Counted from the stretch's first letter, positions 27,424-36,529 are shown. The stretch is DNA of 58,556 bases from Actinomycetes bacterium (GCA_025360085.1 JANYCW010000027.1:1-58556); one strand, 5' to 3'. Translations and numbers: made by a program. The notes: generated by a model from the letters alone, not told the origin.

Positions 27424-28080
27424 GTGCCTGTGTTATCCAGCCTTAGTGAAAGTACAATTGCACTTACACGCCACGGACTCATCGAATATGCCAAAGCCTG
27501 GGATGTGCAGCGTGTGATACACGGCGAAGTCGTCCAAAACATTCGTCCTAATACGTTGTTACTTCTTCAACATCCATTCGTTTACACCGCCGGGCGACGC
27601 ACTCAATTATTTGAAAGACCGACTAATGGAGCGCCCGTTATCGATGTCGATCGTGGCGGAAAGATTACGTGGCATGGGCCGGGTCAGTTAGTCGGCTATC
27701 CCATAGTTCGCTTGGCCAAGCCGACCGAACTCGTTGGTTTTGTCCGCGAAATTGAATCTGGATTAATTGCAGTCTGCGCTGAATTTGGAATTGAAACTAC
27801 CTGTATGAAAGGCCGCTCCGGTGTGTGGATTCGCGATGAAAAAGGTGATCGAAAGATTGCTGCAATCGGAGTCCGTGTTGCTAAAGGGGTCACAATGCAT
27901 GGCTTTGCCTTAAATGTCTGCCCTGATCTTTCAGCCTTTGAGGCGATAATTCCATGTGGAATCACTGATGCAGAGGTTACTTCAATGGAGAAAGAGTTGG
28001 GTCGAAGCATCAGCGTCGATGAAGTCACACCTATTGTGGAGCGACACATCTTTGAATCTCTTAAAAGGGTCAGCGCATGA
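27424..28080 (+). CDS. lipB: Octanoyl-[acyl-carrier-protein]:protein N-octanoyltransferase
   Basis: 218 residues. It moves octanoate from acyl carrier protein to lipoyl domains, the first step of lipoate synthesis. Signatures are [32 protein letters not shown], the catalytic Lys region KIAAIGVRV and the catalytic Cys in AIIPCGI. GTG start supported by the -10 box 6 nt upstream. Its last codons overlap lipA (ATGA). Confidence 0.96.
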   Translation: MPVLSSLSESTIALTRHGLIEYAKAWDVQRVIHGEVVQNIRPNTLLLLQHPFVYTAGRRTQLFERPTNGAPVIDVDRGGKITWHGPGQLVGYPIVRLAKPTELVGFVREIESGLIAVCAEFGIETTCMKGRSGVWIRDEKGDRKIAAIGVRVAKGVTMHGFALNVCPDLSAFEAIIPCGITDAEVTSMEKELGRSISVDEVTPIVERHIFESLKRVSA

Positions 28081-29009
28081 GCATCTCACCCGATGGCCGC
28101 AAAATGATTCGCATCGAAGCACGCAACGCCCAAACTGCCATTGAACGAAAGCCAGATTGGATCAAAACGCGCGCCAATATGGGACCTGAATACACTCGAT
28201 TGCGATCCCTCGTAAAGAGTGAGGGTCTACATACGGTCTGCCAAGAAGCGGCTTGTCCAAATATCTTTGAATGTTGGGAAGATAAAGAGGCAACGTTTTT
28301 AATCGGAGGCGATACATGCACGCGCCGTTGCGATTTTTGTAATATCAATACGGGCAAGCCCGGCCCACTCGATCGAAGTGAACCTCTAAAAGTGGCCGAA
28401 TCGGTCAAAGCAATGGGTCTTGCTTATGCAACTATCACAGGAGTTACGCGTGATGATCTGCCTGATGAAGGTGCGTGGCTATACGCCGAAACGATTAGGC
28501 AGGTTCATGAATTAAATCCAGGTTGTGGCGTTGAAATGCTAGCGCCAGATTTTCATGCAAAACGTGATTTACTTGATGAAATATTTCGAACGCGCCCCGA
28601 AGTCTTTGCACACAACTTGGAGACGGTGCCTCGAATCTTTAAAGAGATTCGTCCTGCATTTACTTATGAAAAATCCTTAATCGTCATTTCAATGTCCCGC
28701 GATTTTGGTCTCATAACTAAATCAAATTTAATTTTGGGTCTGGGCGAGACTCGCGATGAGGTATCTCAAGCCCTCGTTGATCTTCGGAGTGCGGGCTGTG
28801 ACTTAATTACCATTACGCAGTATTTGCGCCCTACTAATCGACATCATCCCGTTGTGCGGTGGGTGAAACCAGAAGAGTTTGTGGAACTAAGTGATGAGGC
28901 ACAAGAAGTTGGCTTCCTTGGAGTAATGAGCGGACCGCTCGTTCGATCAAGTTATCGTGCAGGTCGTTTGTACAAGCAGGCAATGGCAGCAAAGGCAGTT
29001 CATGGCTGA
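28077..29009 (+). CDS. lipA: Lipoyl synthase (radical SAM)
   Basis: 310 residues. The auxiliary [4Fe-4S] cluster is bound by [12 protein letters not shown], and the radical-SAM cluster by CTRRCDFC; the C-terminal RSSYRAG Arg-Ser-Ser motif that also ligates the auxiliary cluster is present. It inserts two sulfurs into the octanoyl chain left by LipB on SucB and GcvH. The 3' end overlaps the acyltransferase gene by 8 nt. Confidence 0.97.
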   Translation: MSISPDGRKMIRIEARNAQTAIERKPDWIKTRANMGPEYTRLRSLVKSEGLHTVCQEAACPNIFECWEDKEATFLIGGDTCTRRCDFCNINTGKPGPLDRSEPLKVAESVKAMGLAYATITGVTRDDLPDEGAWLYAETIRQVHELNPGCGVEMLAPDFHAKRDLLDEIFRTRPEVFAHNLETVPRIFKEIRPAFTYEKSLIVISMSRDFGLITKSNLILGLGETRDEVSQALVDLRSAGCDLITITQYLRPTNRHHPVVRWVKPEEFVELSDEAQEVGFLGVMSGPLVRSSYRAGRLYKQAMAAKAVHG

Positions 29010-29700
29010 TTTTGTATATCCACCCGTTATTCTCACTATCAGGACGCTGTGGAAATATTTAGGATTAAAATTCGATTTTCAAGGCGATGAAAATATTCCA
29101 CGAAAAGGTGGAGCAATTCTTGCCATCAATCACGTGAGTTATTTTGATTTTGCAATCACCGGTACCGCTGCCTTACCAGCAGGTCGGTATGTGCGTTTTA
29201 TGGCAAAGAAGGAGATTTTTGCTCATAAGATTGCGGGACCTTTGATGCGAGGAATGCATCATATAAATGTCGATCGCGAAAACGGGGCCGCATCTTTTGT
29301 TGCAGCTTTGCGCGCACTTAAATCTGGCGAAATAATTGGAATTTTTCCTGAAGGAACTATCTCAACAAGTTTTGAAATTAAAGGCTTAAAGTCCGGGGCT
29401 GTTCGTTTGGCAATGGGTGCGGGAGTCCCGGTTATTCCAACCATAATCTGGGGCAGCCAACGTGTCTGGACTAAAGGTGTCAAAAGAAATTTACGCCGTC
29501 GTTATTTTCCAGTCAGTGTTTCATTTGGTGAACCGATTTTTTATCAACGTGGCGATGATCTTGATCTAGCCGAGAGTCAACTACGTGAAAAATTACTTTC
29601 AATGCTTCGCCATGTTCAAGACAACTACCCTGATAGCCACGTCGGTCAACGCTGGGCACCTACTCGCCTTGGTGGAACCGCCCCCGCACCCCTAAACTAG
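29002..29700 (+). CDS. 1-acyl-sn-glycerol-3-phosphate acyltransferase (PlsC family)
   Basis: 232 residues from the ATG inside the end of lipA. The acyltransferase blocks are NHVSYFDF (HX4D catalytic pair), MKRG-like [22 protein letters not shown] and [11 protein letters not shown]. It should make phosphatidic acid from lysophosphatidic acid at the inner face of the membrane. It is encoded in the lipB-lipA operon, and a second PlsC homologue lies at 46375-47076. Confidence 0.9.
   Translation: MADFVYPPVILTIRTLWKYLGLKFDFQGDENIPRKGGAILAINHVSYFDFAITGTAALPAGRYVRFMAKKEIFAHKIAGPLMRGMHHINVDRENGAASFVAALRALKSGEIIGIFPEGTISTSFEIKGLKSGAVRLAMGAGVPVIPTIIWGSQRVWTKGVKRNLRRRYFPVSVSFGEPIFYQRGDDLDLAESQLREKLLSMLRHVQDNYPDSHVGQRWAPTRLGGTAPAPLN
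29693..29698 (+). promoter_or_regulatory. -10 element of the DUF4191 gene, leaderless geometry
   Basis: TAAACT overlaps the last codons of the acyltransferase gene and stands 7 nt before the ATG at 29706, so the gene can be transcribed apart from the lip operon. Confidence 0.45.
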
Positions 29701-29705
29701 GGCCT

Positions 29706-30380
29706 ATGTTCAAGCGAAAAGCAAAAGAAAAGAAGATTAGGAAGCCGCGTTTTCAAACTTTCCGTGACGCCTACAGTGTGACAAAAACTGTGAAGCCTTG
29801 GATTCCATTGGCACTTATCGGAATATTCCTCGTCACGTGGATTATTGGTATCGTTATTGGAATCACCGCAGGGCATCCTGTTTATTTTGCATTTATTTTT
29901 CTTCCACTCTCAGTTCTCGCCACACTTTTATTTTTTACGCGTCAAGCTGGCACGGCGGCATATTCCTCCATTGAAGGTCAGATGGGTGCCGGCGCAAGTG
30001 TTCTTATGGCAATTCGAAAAGGCTGGACTACAACTCCAGCCGTTGCCGTAACACGAAATCAAGATATGGTCCACCGAAGTGTTGGTCGAGCTGGAATCGT
30101 ATTAACCGGTGAGGGTTCACATAGCGTCAATCAATTGCTGGCCGATGAGCGCAAGAAAACTGAGCGATTTGCACCAGGGGTGCCTATTGCACTCGTCGTT
30201 ATTGGTGATGAAAAGGGTCAAGTGACCCTTCGTAAACTACAAAAACATTTACAAAAAATGCCTAAAAAATTGACTGCCCATCAAATGCGCGAAGTTCGTG
30301 CCCGCTTAAAGGCCGTTGGTGGCTTATCAATGCCGATTCCAAAAGGCCCGATGCCAACTCGCGCACCCAAGATGCGCTAA
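29706..30380 (+). CDS. DUF4191 membrane protein
   Basis: 224 residues. A basic N-terminus (FKRKAKEKKIRKPRF), two membrane helices (about residues 35-80), then a cytosolic domain with SIEGQMGAGASVLMAI and RSVGRAGIVLTGEG, the conserved core of the DUF4191 family, and a Lys/Arg-rich tail. The family accompanies lipA in many actinobacteria (Rv2219, from memory). Function is unknown. Confidence 0.88.
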   Translation: MFKRKAKEKKIRKPRFQTFRDAYSVTKTVKPWIPLALIGIFLVTWIIGIVIGITAGHPVYFAFIFLPLSVLATLLFFTRQAGTAAYSSIEGQMGAGASVLMAIRKGWTTTPAVAVTRNQDMVHRSVGRAGIVLTGEGSHSVNQLLADERKKTERFAPGVPIALVVIGDEKGQVTLRKLQKHLQKMPKKLTAHQMREVRARLKAVGGLSMPIPKGPMPTRAPKMR

Positions 30381-30383
30381 GCC

Positions 30384-32669
30384 TTAAGTTTGGGGTAAGG
30401 CGAAAATCTTTACTGGAATTCCATTTAATACGCTATTTCCTGATAGCGGATCCATCTGGTCATGGTCTGTCAATATATTTGAGTTCACGCCGGCATTCTT
30501 AAGCGCAATTCGCATCTTCGTCCCCGCAATTCCATGTCCCCAACCATGAGGCAGGCTTACCACGCGCGGGCGAATATCTTGAGTTACTTCAACAACGGCA
30601 TCCACGCTTCCAACACGGCTAACAATGCGGGCTAGTTCATTGTCAACAATTCCAGCTCGTGCAGCATCTTCTGGATGCATCTGCAGAGTGCAGCGCGCTT
30701 TGCCCTTCATCAATGCATCGATGTTATGCATCCAAGAGTTATTCGAACGCAAATGACGACGGCCAACCAGCAGTAACTCATCAACATCAAAACTATGCAT
30801 TACTTGTTCCAACCGCAGCAAATCGGCTATTAACGCTTTCGGTGCCAGTTCAACTTTTCCACTCGGTGTGCGCAAAACCTCTGGAATTCGTGGTTGAAGC
30901 GCGCCAAAATCAACCCCGTGTGGCTGATTTCGTAGCGTTTGTAAAGTGATGCCATTCTCGTTTGCGCCAAAAGCACTTCCATACGGCCCGGTCTGAACCA
31001 AAATGTCCAGGATTCTCTCTGGGCCAAGGTTTCCAGTTTCGGTAATCTGTAATTGAATCTGATTTAAATCTCGCCCGTAAATTGTTGATGTTGGATCTTG
31101 AATTATTTTACGCAATAGTGATTCATATATCTGCTCGTCCACCTTAGTCGGATCGACATCGGCTCCGGCGCCCTGGGCAATGCCTGCGATTTTTGCCAAT
31201 ATTTCCCACTCATCTAACTGATCGGCACCCAATGCAAAGACTGCTTGCGAATAATTTGCTGTGTTTCGAACTGAAAAATTTGAAAAAATTAAGTCATAGT
31301 GACTGCGCTCCAAATGAGTTGGTGCAGGAAGGATGACATTGGCATGGCGAGTAGTTTCGTTAAGATAGATATCGACGCTGACCATAAATTCCAATGATTC
31401 AAATGCTTTATCAATCGCCTCACCATTGGGTGTTGATAAAACTGGATTTCCGGCGAGGGTGATCATGGCCTTAATTTGCCCCTGCCCCTCGACCATAATC
31501 TCTTGCACCATCAACGCTGCCGGAAACTCACCAATAGCCTCTGGAAAATTACTAACTCGTGAATATGAATGCCCTATTCGAAAACCCGATCCCCTACCCG
31601 GTTCACCTCGGGTGTTTTGGCCGCCCGTTGCAGGCAGAGGAAACATGACCCCTCCGGCTTTATCTAAGTTTCCCGTAATCGTATTAACAACGTCGACAAG
31701 CCACGATGTGGTTGTGCCGAAACTAACCGTCGTGGTTCCGATACGTCCGTAGACAAGGGCGGTGGGTGCATCGCAAAGTTCTCGTGCAATGCGCCTAATG
31801 GTTAGCGCGTCAATTCCCGTTGCTTGGGCAACGCCTTCAGGGGTGAAGGGCTGAAACGCCGCGGGCAACAGCTCAATACCAGCGATGTATGAGCGCACGT
31901 GATCGCCAACATCGGCTCGCCCACTTTCAAAAATGGTGTGAACAATTGCGGCCAAAAATAGCGCATCGCCGCTTGGTCTAATGGCCAACCATTCGTCGGC
32001 ATTTTCTGCTGTACGACTGCGCCGTGGATCGACAACGACTAATTTTCCGCCACGAGCACGTAAAGCTTGTAGCCGGCCAGGAAAATCCGGGGCGGTACAC
32101 AGACTCCCATTTGATTCATAAGGGTTAGCACCTAACATCAATACATAATCAGTGCGATCGAGATCGGGAATTGCGATCGTTGTCGGCGTACCAAAAATGT
32201 ATCCCGAAGAAATCTGTTTTGGAAGTTGATCCACAGAGGAGGCGCTAAAGCGTTGATTAGAACCAATGGCTTGCATCCACGCACGGTTATATAGAAGCGG
32301 TGCAAGGTTGTGTGCATTTGGATTTCCAACATATGTTCCGATTGATCCACGACCGTGTGTGTTTATCACACCCATCAAACCGCGTTCGACTTCAATCCAA
32401 GCCTCTTGCCACGACACTTCTATGTGTTCGCCATTGCGCAAAATCATAGGTCTGCGCAATCGATCTGGATCTTCATGCAGATTCTTGAGCATTACGCCTT
32501 TAGGGCAGATGAAACCCTTGCTAAAAACATCATCGCGGTCACCACGTATCTGCAAAACTTTTTCACCCTTGACAGTAATCTCAAGGCCACACGTTGCCTC
32601 ACATAGTGGGCAGGTGCGAAAGACGGTTCGTTCTTGATCGGTGAGTGGCATTCCCGAATCGTGCCACAT
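30384..32669 (-). CDS. Molybdopterin-dependent oxidoreductase (DMSO reductase/formate dehydrogenase superfamily)
   Basis: 761 residues. An N-terminal [4Fe-4S] site reads CPLCEATCGL with the fourth ligand in FICPKG. Molybdopterin domains follow (GTYVGNPNAHN, DYVLMLGANPYESN, VVVDPRRSRTAE, GQNTRGEPGRG) and the C-terminal cap domain ends with HPEDAARAGI and LPHGWGH. In the region where formate dehydrogenases carry the metal-binding Cys or Sec I see SSVDQ instead, so the ligand may be Ser, Asp or none; this needs alignment. No small subunit or cofactor gene is beside it. The ATG at 32651 is an alternative start, giving MPLTDQERT. It follows the RDD gene by 9 nt. Confidence 0.88.
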   Translation of the reverse strand: MWHDSGMPLTDQERTVFRTCPLCEATCGLEITVKGEKVLQIRGDRDDVFSKGFICPKGVMLKNLHEDPDRLRRPMILRNGEHIEVSWQEAWIEVERGLMGVINTHGRGSIGTYVGNPNAHNLAPLLYNRAWMQAIGSNQRFSASSVDQLPKQISSGYIFGTPTTIAIPDLDRTDYVLMLGANPYESNGSLCTAPDFPGRLQALRARGGKLVVVDPRRSRTAENADEWLAIRPSGDALFLAAIVHTIFESGRADVGDHVRSYIAGIELLPAAFQPFTPEGVAQATGIDALTIRRIARELCDAPTALVYGRIGTTTVSFGTTTSWLVDVVNTITGNLDKAGGVMFPLPATGGQNTRGEPGRGSGFRIGHSYSRVSNFPEAIGEFPAALMVQEIMVEGQGQIKAMITLAGNPVLSTPNGEAIDKAFESLEFMVSVDIYLNETTRHANVILPAPTHLERSHYDLIFSNFSVRNTANYSQAVFALGADQLDEWEILAKIAGIAQGAGADVDPTKVDEQIYESLLRKIIQDPTSTIYGRDLNQIQLQITETGNLGPERILDILVQTGPYGSAFGANENGITLQTLRNQPHGVDFGALQPRIPEVLRTPSGKVELAPKALIADLLRLEQVMHSFDVDELLLVGRRHLRSNNSWMHNIDALMKGKARCTLQMHPEDAARAGIVDNELARIVSRVGSVDAVVEVTQDIRPRVVSLPHGWGHGIAGTKMRIALKNAGVNSNILTDHDQMDPLSGNSVLNGIPVKIFALPQT

Positions 32670-32678
32670 GTGCTTGAC

Positions 32679-33050
32679 TTAATCTCGAATCAGCACTGTT
32701 CCACTTATGCGCTCATGGATTCCCCGGCCGTTTTCATCATAAGTCACGGCCGTAACAACTAATATGAGAAAAAAGCTGCGAATCAAGGCTTGTTTAGGCG
32801 AAATTGAACCACCGTTAGTAAATCGGACAACCCGTAAGCCAAAGATTTTCTGACCAAGGCTGGCACCGGTCAGGGCAGTGAGAATGAAAATTTCGGAAAA
32901 AAACACTATCAAAATGATGGGCGATTGATTCGGACCCATCTGACCTAAGCCACCTGATAGCGCCGCGACAATGGCATAGCAGGCTAACCAGTCCAGGGTG
33001 ATTGCCGCCAAACGCCGACCTAACGTTACATTTCTAGCCGATGAGTTCAT
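32679..33050 (-). CDS. RDD-family membrane protein
   Basis: 123 residues starting MNSSARNVTLGRRL, which gives the R of the RDD motif; ITLDWLACYAIVA carries the Asp, GASLGQKIFGLRVVRF the conserved QKxxGLRV, and ISPKQALIRSFF the final helix entry. Three membrane segments. RDD proteins are small membrane proteins of mostly unknown role, some ion exchangers. The longer open frame up to 33194 is rejected because a TAGGCT box lies 7 nt before this ATG. An RDD protein beside glnA matches mycobacteria (Rv2219A, from memory). Confidence 0.85.
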   Translation of the reverse strand: MNSSARNVTLGRRLAAITLDWLACYAIVAALSGGLGQMGPNQSPIILIVFFSEIFILTALTGASLGQKIFGLRVVRFTNGGSISPKQALIRSFFLILVVTAVTYDENGRGIHERISGTVLIRD

Positions 33051-33057
33051 GGCCCCT

Positions 33058-33063
33058 AGCCTA
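33058..33063 (-). promoter_or_regulatory. -10 element of the RDD gene, leaderless geometry
   Basis: TAGGCT, 7 nt, then the ATG at 33050. It lies beside the candidate GlnR box, so both genes could respond to it. Confidence 0.45.
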
Positions 33064-33077
33064 CGGGGTCGCAATAT

Positions 33078-33104
33078 GTAACATGTCCGTAACAGGGCAG
33101 TTAT
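33078..33104 (+). promoter_or_regulatory. Candidate GlnR operator upstream of glnA
   Basis: GTAAC, 6 nt, GTAAC, 6 nt, GTTAT: three half-sites at 11-bp phasing, which gives the AC-n9-AC spacing known for actinobacterial GlnR boxes. It lies 109 bases before the glnA start in the glnA-RDD divergent region. Confidence 0.5.
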
Positions 33105-33212
33105 GCCGTTTTGACCGGCGTCACTTATTCTTGCCACAGCGCAGGTGTCCTCAATGCCGAGAATTCTGCAACTGATACTACCTACGTGTATCACATGTGA
33201 ATTGGGAGAAGC

Positions 33213-34643
33213 ATGTTTAAGAATTCAGCAGAGATTTTTGCTTATATAAAGAAGGAAGAGATCAAATTAGTCGATGTTCGCTTTACCGATCTTCCTGGAA
33301 TCCAACACCATTTTAATGTTCCCGTTGAGTCATTTGATGAAGCTGTTTTTACTGATGGCCTCATGTTTGATGGCTCATCGATCCGTGGTTTTCAGTCAAT
33401 TCACGAATCAGACATGAAACTTCTGCCAGTTCCAGAATCTGCATACCTTGATCCATACCGCAAAGAGAAAACATTAATTATTCTCTTCTCTGTTCATAAC
33501 CCAAGTGATGATTCGCCATATAGCCGTGATCCACGTGGAGTTGTTGCAAAGGCCGTTGACTTCATGCGCGCACAGGGAATCGCCGATACCGCATTCTTTG
33601 CACCAGAGGCCGAGTTCTATGTATTTGATCGCGTGCGCTTTAAGACCGATATCAATACGGCCTACCATGAGATTGATTCTTATGAAGGCGCTTGGAACAC
33701 CGGGATTAAAGAAGATGCCGATGGAACTCCTAACCGCGGGTACCGCACTCGCGTTAAGGGCGGATATTTCCCAGTATCTCCGACCGACCAATTTGCCGAT
33801 CTTCGCGATGAGATGGTTATGCAACTTGGCAAGGTTGGTTTACTTGTTGAGCGTTCCCACCACGAAGTTGGCACCGCGGGCCAGATGGAGATCAACTACC
33901 GCTTCACCGATATTTTGCATGCCGGTGACGACATCATGAAATTTAAATACGTTGTCCGCAACACTGCTTGGCAGGGTGGAAAGACTGCAACGTTTATGCC
34001 CAAGCCTCTCTTTGGCGATAATGGCTCTGGAATGCACGTTCATCAATCACTCTGGAAAGACGGCGTCCCATTATTTTTTGGAGATGGCTACGGCGACTTA
34101 TCAGAGATGGCCCGTCACTACATCGGTGGTTTACTCAAGCACGCGCCATCACTTCTTGCATTTACTAACCCAACCGTTAACTCGTATCGCCGCTTAGTTC
34201 CAGGTTATGAAGCGCCTGTAAACCTTGTCTACTCAGCCCGTAACCGCTCGGCCTGTATCCGTATCCCAATTACAGGGTCAAATCCAAAGGCTAAGCGAAT
34301 TGAGTTCCGCTGCCCTGATCCATCATCAAATCCATATCTAGCATTTGCTGCAATGTTGATGGCCGGTCTTGATGGAATTATCAATAAAATCGAACCACCT
34401 GCTCCAGTTGATAAGGATCTTTACGAATTAACGGGTGAAGAGGCCGCAGCTATCGCTCAAGTTCCAGGCTCACTCGATGAAGTACTAAACAATCTAGAGC
34501 GAGACCATGAGTTTTTGCTCAAAGGTGGAGTATTTACAAAAGATCTCATCGACACATGGATTGATTTTAAGCGCAAGCAAGAAGTTGACTATGTTCGCTT
34601 GCGTCCACATCCAGCAGAGTTCGAGCTCTACTTCGATATCTAA
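33213..34643 (+). CDS. glnA: Glutamine synthetase, type I
   Basis: 476 residues. It makes glutamine from glutamate, ammonium and ATP. Signatures: [19 protein letters not shown] (near the N-terminus), [49 protein letters not shown] and the ATP-site region [14 protein letters not shown]-like stretch. The adenylylation site is conserved as DLYELTGEE (Tyr about residue 407), so control by GlnE is expected. A GGGAG site precedes the ATG; a GlnR-like box lies upstream and a strong terminator follows. Confidence 0.98.
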   Translation: MFKNSAEIFAYIKKEEIKLVDVRFTDLPGIQHHFNVPVESFDEAVFTDGLMFDGSSIRGFQSIHESDMKLLPVPESAYLDPYRKEKTLIILFSVHNPSDDSPYSRDPRGVVAKAVDFMRAQGIADTAFFAPEAEFYVFDRVRFKTDINTAYHEIDSYEGAWNTGIKEDADGTPNRGYRTRVKGGYFPVSPTDQFADLRDEMVMQLGKVGLLVERSHHEVGTAGQMEINYRFTDILHAGDDIMKFKYVVRNTAWQGGKTATFMPKPLFGDNGSGMHVHQSLWKDGVPLFFGDGYGDLSEMARHYIGGLLKHAPSLLAFTNPTVNSYRRLVPGYEAPVNLVYSARNRSACIRIPITGSNPKAKRIEFRCPDPSSNPYLAFAAMLMAGLDGIINKIEPPAPVDKDLYELTGEEAAAIAQVPGSLDEVLNNLERDHEFLLKGGVFTKDLIDTWIDFKRKQEVDYVRLRPHPAEFELYFDI

Positions 34644-34670
34644 AAGTAAGTTCTCTAGCCTGTGAAGATG

Positions 34671-34726
34671 GCGAGAGGTGAGCGTGGGCCAGCGTAAAAG
34701 GCTCTCATCACTTCTCGCTATTTTTC
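34671..34726 (+). terminator. Rho-independent terminator of glnA
   Basis: GCGAGAGGTGA (34671-34681) pairs with TCACTTCTCGC (34708-34718), with one G-U pair, across a 26-nt loop and is followed by TATTTTTC. It lies 28 bases after the glnA stop. Confidence 0.75.
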
Positions 34727-34783
34727 ATTCGTTTTCCTTGTCAAATGCCTGCGACGCACTCACTATCAGTGGAAAAGTATTTA

Positions 34784-35146
34784 TTAAGTCGAGCCAGACT
34801 CATAGTGTGGATTAAATATCAATCCAAATCTCTCCCCTGTTGGTGAGATTAACTGCGCAACTTTGATCCCGTCACCTACTTCTTCAATGCCAGATTCAAC
34901 TTTAGCGCCACTTTCTTTCGCCAACACTAAAGTCTCTTCAATAGATTCCACGCCAATAAAAGTAATTGGCCCAAACTCCATCGCCGCACCTGGATTCAGC
35001 CCAATTTCGTAGCCACCAACTTTAAAACCAACGTAAAAGGGTTCATCAAAATATGGATCGATCCCAAGAAAGGTTTTCCACCATTTTTTAGCCTCATTCA
35101 GATTCAGAGTTGGATATATGAGAGAGCGCAACCCTAAGAGTTCCAT
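34784..35146 (-). CDS. VOC-family (glyoxalase/bleomycin-resistance-like) protein
   Basis: 120 residues, one vicinal-oxygen-chelate module: a beta-alpha-beta-beta-beta start (LLGLRSLIYPTLNLNEAKKWWKTFLGIDPYFDE) and a C-terminal strand pair ending LISPTGERFGLIFNPHY, the usual last metal-ligand Glu position reading RFGLIF. Metal ligands are not obvious. The ATG at 35146 is supported by TACTGT 6 nt upstream; upstream frame to 35281 overlaps DinB and is not used. Substrate unknown. Confidence 0.82.
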   Translation of the reverse strand: MELLGLRSLIYPTLNLNEAKKWWKTFLGIDPYFDEPFYVGFKVGGYEIGLNPGAAMEFGPITFIGVESIEETLVLAKESGAKVESGIEEVGDGIKVAQLISPTGERFGLIFNPHYESGST

Positions 35147-35152
35147 GCACAG

Positions 35153-35158
35153 ACAGTA
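35153..35158 (-). promoter_or_regulatory. -10 element of the VOC gene, leaderless geometry
   Basis: TACTGT, 6 nt, then the ATG at 35146. Confidence 0.45.
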
Positions 35159-35218
35159 TGACTTCCATTGAATAATTTCAAGATTCTTGTTGGGGTTTTC
35201 ACTTTCAAACTTACTTGA

Positions 35219-35224
35219 TAAAGT
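35219..35224 (+). promoter_or_regulatory. -10 element of the DinB gene, leaderless geometry
   Basis: TAAAGT, 6 nt, then the ATG at 35231. Confidence 0.45.
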
Positions 35225-35230
35225 TCTCAA

Positions 35231-35725
35231 ATGTCCGCAACAACACTGCGCCTCTTGCGTCATATGGGTTGGGCTAATCAAAGAGTCTTTGAGGCAGTCA
35301 AAGCCTTACCTGATGTTGCTCTCGGTTCTTACATAGTTAAGGCAGAGTGGACTGCAGGTCGCATTCTGCAACATATAGTTGGAGGCGCCGATTGGTATGT
35401 TTTTTGTCTCACACAGGCCCCATTGCAAGATATTCAACTTCCCGAATCGATTGCGAGTCTTAATTCGCTCCAAGAACAACTCGCCGAATTTGATTCAAAG
35501 ATTTTTAGTCAGTCAGATCTTCCTGATGAATATCTAACTATTAAGGAGAATGACGGAAGTTGGAAAGCTTTGCGTTCAACAATTCTAGCTCAAGCTATCT
35601 ACCATGCCGCTGAACATAGAACTCAGTTGATTGACGCCTTAGAATCCAAAGGCTTCTCGCCGATTTCTCTTGACGATCTAGACTTATGGAGATTTGAGAG
35701 TTTTGAAAAAGAGTCAGGATTATAA
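35231..35725 (+). CDS. DinB-family four-helix-bundle protein
   Basis: 164 residues. The three metal-binding histidines of DinB/YfiT proteins appear in ILQHIVGGADWYV and in IYHAAEHRTQL, and the N-terminal helix MGWANQRVFEAVKAL is typical. Members include thiol-S-transferases using mycothiol or bacillithiol, but assignment here is only to the fold. The gene is divergent from the VOC gene and convergent with a LuxR-like gene. Confidence 0.85.
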   Translation: MSATTLRLLRHMGWANQRVFEAVKALPDVALGSYIVKAEWTAGRILQHIVGGADWYVFCLTQAPLQDIQLPESIASLNSLQEQLAEFDSKIFSQSDLPDEYLTIKENDGSWKALRSTILAQAIYHAAEHRTQLIDALESKGFSPISLDDLDLWRFESFEKESGL

Positions 35726-35757
35726 TTTAGGAACATAAATTAGAGTGCAGTTCATAA

Positions 35758-36123
35758 TCACGCATTAGCGGGAATATTTTCATCACTAAATTTCGAGATT
35801 AAGGCCTTGCGCCCACTCACTCCAAGTTTTTTGAAAATATCGATTGCCTCTTGGCGAATTAATGACTCGCTATATCTAATATCCAAAGCAATAGTCGAAT
35901 TCGTGTGTACGTGCCTGATACCTTCTAAAATAGTTGTTTGACTAGCGGTAAGATTTAATTTCCCTGAAATTACCTGGTGATTAGAACCTGATGCCATGTT
36001 TTGTGCTGCAGATTTATGTTTATCTAGTGATAATAGAGCACATATTGCCATAAGAAAGAGTTCTAAAGATGAATCAACGTCTGGCTCTTTTGTAGTGAAC
36101 AGATGATGGAAATATGTCAGCAC
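35758..36123 (-). CDS. LuxR-type helix-turn-helix solo protein
   Basis: 121 residues. The C-terminal 60 read LNLTASQTTILEGIRHVHTN, then IALDIRYSESLIRQEAIDIFKKLGVSGRKALI, which follows the LuxR/NarL HTH pattern (T..Q..IL, IA..l..S.s.IR.....IF.KLGV..R..A). The N-terminal half (SSLELFLMAICALLSLDKHKSA) is short and not a receiver. The annotated start is a GTG; TAGATT lies 3 nt before it and 6 nt before a CTG, so the exact start is unsure. Target genes unknown. Confidence 0.6.
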   Translation of the reverse strand: MLTYFHHLFTTKEPDVDSSLELFLMAICALLSLDKHKSAAQNMASGSNHQVISGKLNLTASQTTILEGIRHVHTNSTIALDIRYSESLIRQEAIDIFKKLGVSGRKALISKFSDENIPANA

Positions 36124-36216
36124 ACGAATCTAGAGTGATGAATCGACAAATTTGATTATCCGTTGCTGCTGTCACGGCAAGAAAGTTTGTCAAAGAATGC
36201 AACTTGCGTAATTTTC

Positions 36217-36354
36217 TCAGCGAATTGCGGTCTTCTTGGTTTTAGCAACAGCTTTCTTAGTCTGAGCGACCACTTTTTTGCTCTTAGCAACTGCTTTCTT
36301 AGCATCTGCCTTTACATCTTTCTTAATTTCCGTAACGACTTTTTTTGCATTCAT
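36217..36354 (-). CDS. 45-residue Lys/Ala/Val-rich histone-H1-like peptide
   Basis: The ATG at 36354 opens a 45-residue frame reading MNAKKVVTEIKKDVKADAKK and ending KKAVAKTKKTAIR. It holds repeats of the form KKAVAK(S/T)KK with only three acidic residues, like the tails of actinobacterial HupB or histone-H1-like proteins. A GGGG ribosome site lies about 8 nt upstream and a good promoter (TTGTCA-17-TAGGTT) further on, so it is a real gene rather than a chance frame. It probably binds DNA or RNA; no folded domain is present. Too short for most gene callers. Confidence 0.7.
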   Translation of the reverse strand: MNAKKVVTEIKKDVKADAKKAVAKSKKVVAQTKKAVAKTKKTAIR

Positions 36355-36378
36355 AGACGACCCCATCCGCAATGATCC

Positions 36379-36407
36379 AACCTATTATTGAATCTCTTCA
36401 ATGACAA
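36379..36407 (-). promoter_or_regulatory. Promoter of the Lys/Ala-rich peptide with palindromic spacer
   Basis: On the minus strand TTGTCA (36407-36402), a 17-nt spacer and TAGGTT (36384-36379). The spacer contains ATTGAA-GAGA-TTCAAT (36402-36387), a perfect inverted repeat that could be an operator. Confidence 0.55.
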
Positions 36408-36467
36408 GCGTGCCAGTAAATACTGCTAAGAACAACTGATTTTCCTCAGTGAATTTTGTGGCTTAGA

Positions 36468-36498
36468 TTGGAAAATCACCTTTTAGTGCCCTTAAAAT
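36468..36498 (+). promoter_or_regulatory. Possible promoter of the 42-residue membrane peptide
   Basis: TTGGAA at 36468 and TAAAAT at 36493 are separated by 19 nt. GATTTTCC about 25 bases upstream and GGAAAATC here form an 8-bp inverted repeat across the region. Confidence 0.35.
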
Positions 36499-36529
36499 AG
36501 AGAGCGCACATCTACGGGGGAGATCAACC

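Noticed and set aside
33051-33194. N-terminal extension of the RDD protein
   Set aside because: It has a Cys- and Arg-rich composition unlike RDD proteins and covers the promoter and GlnR-like box.
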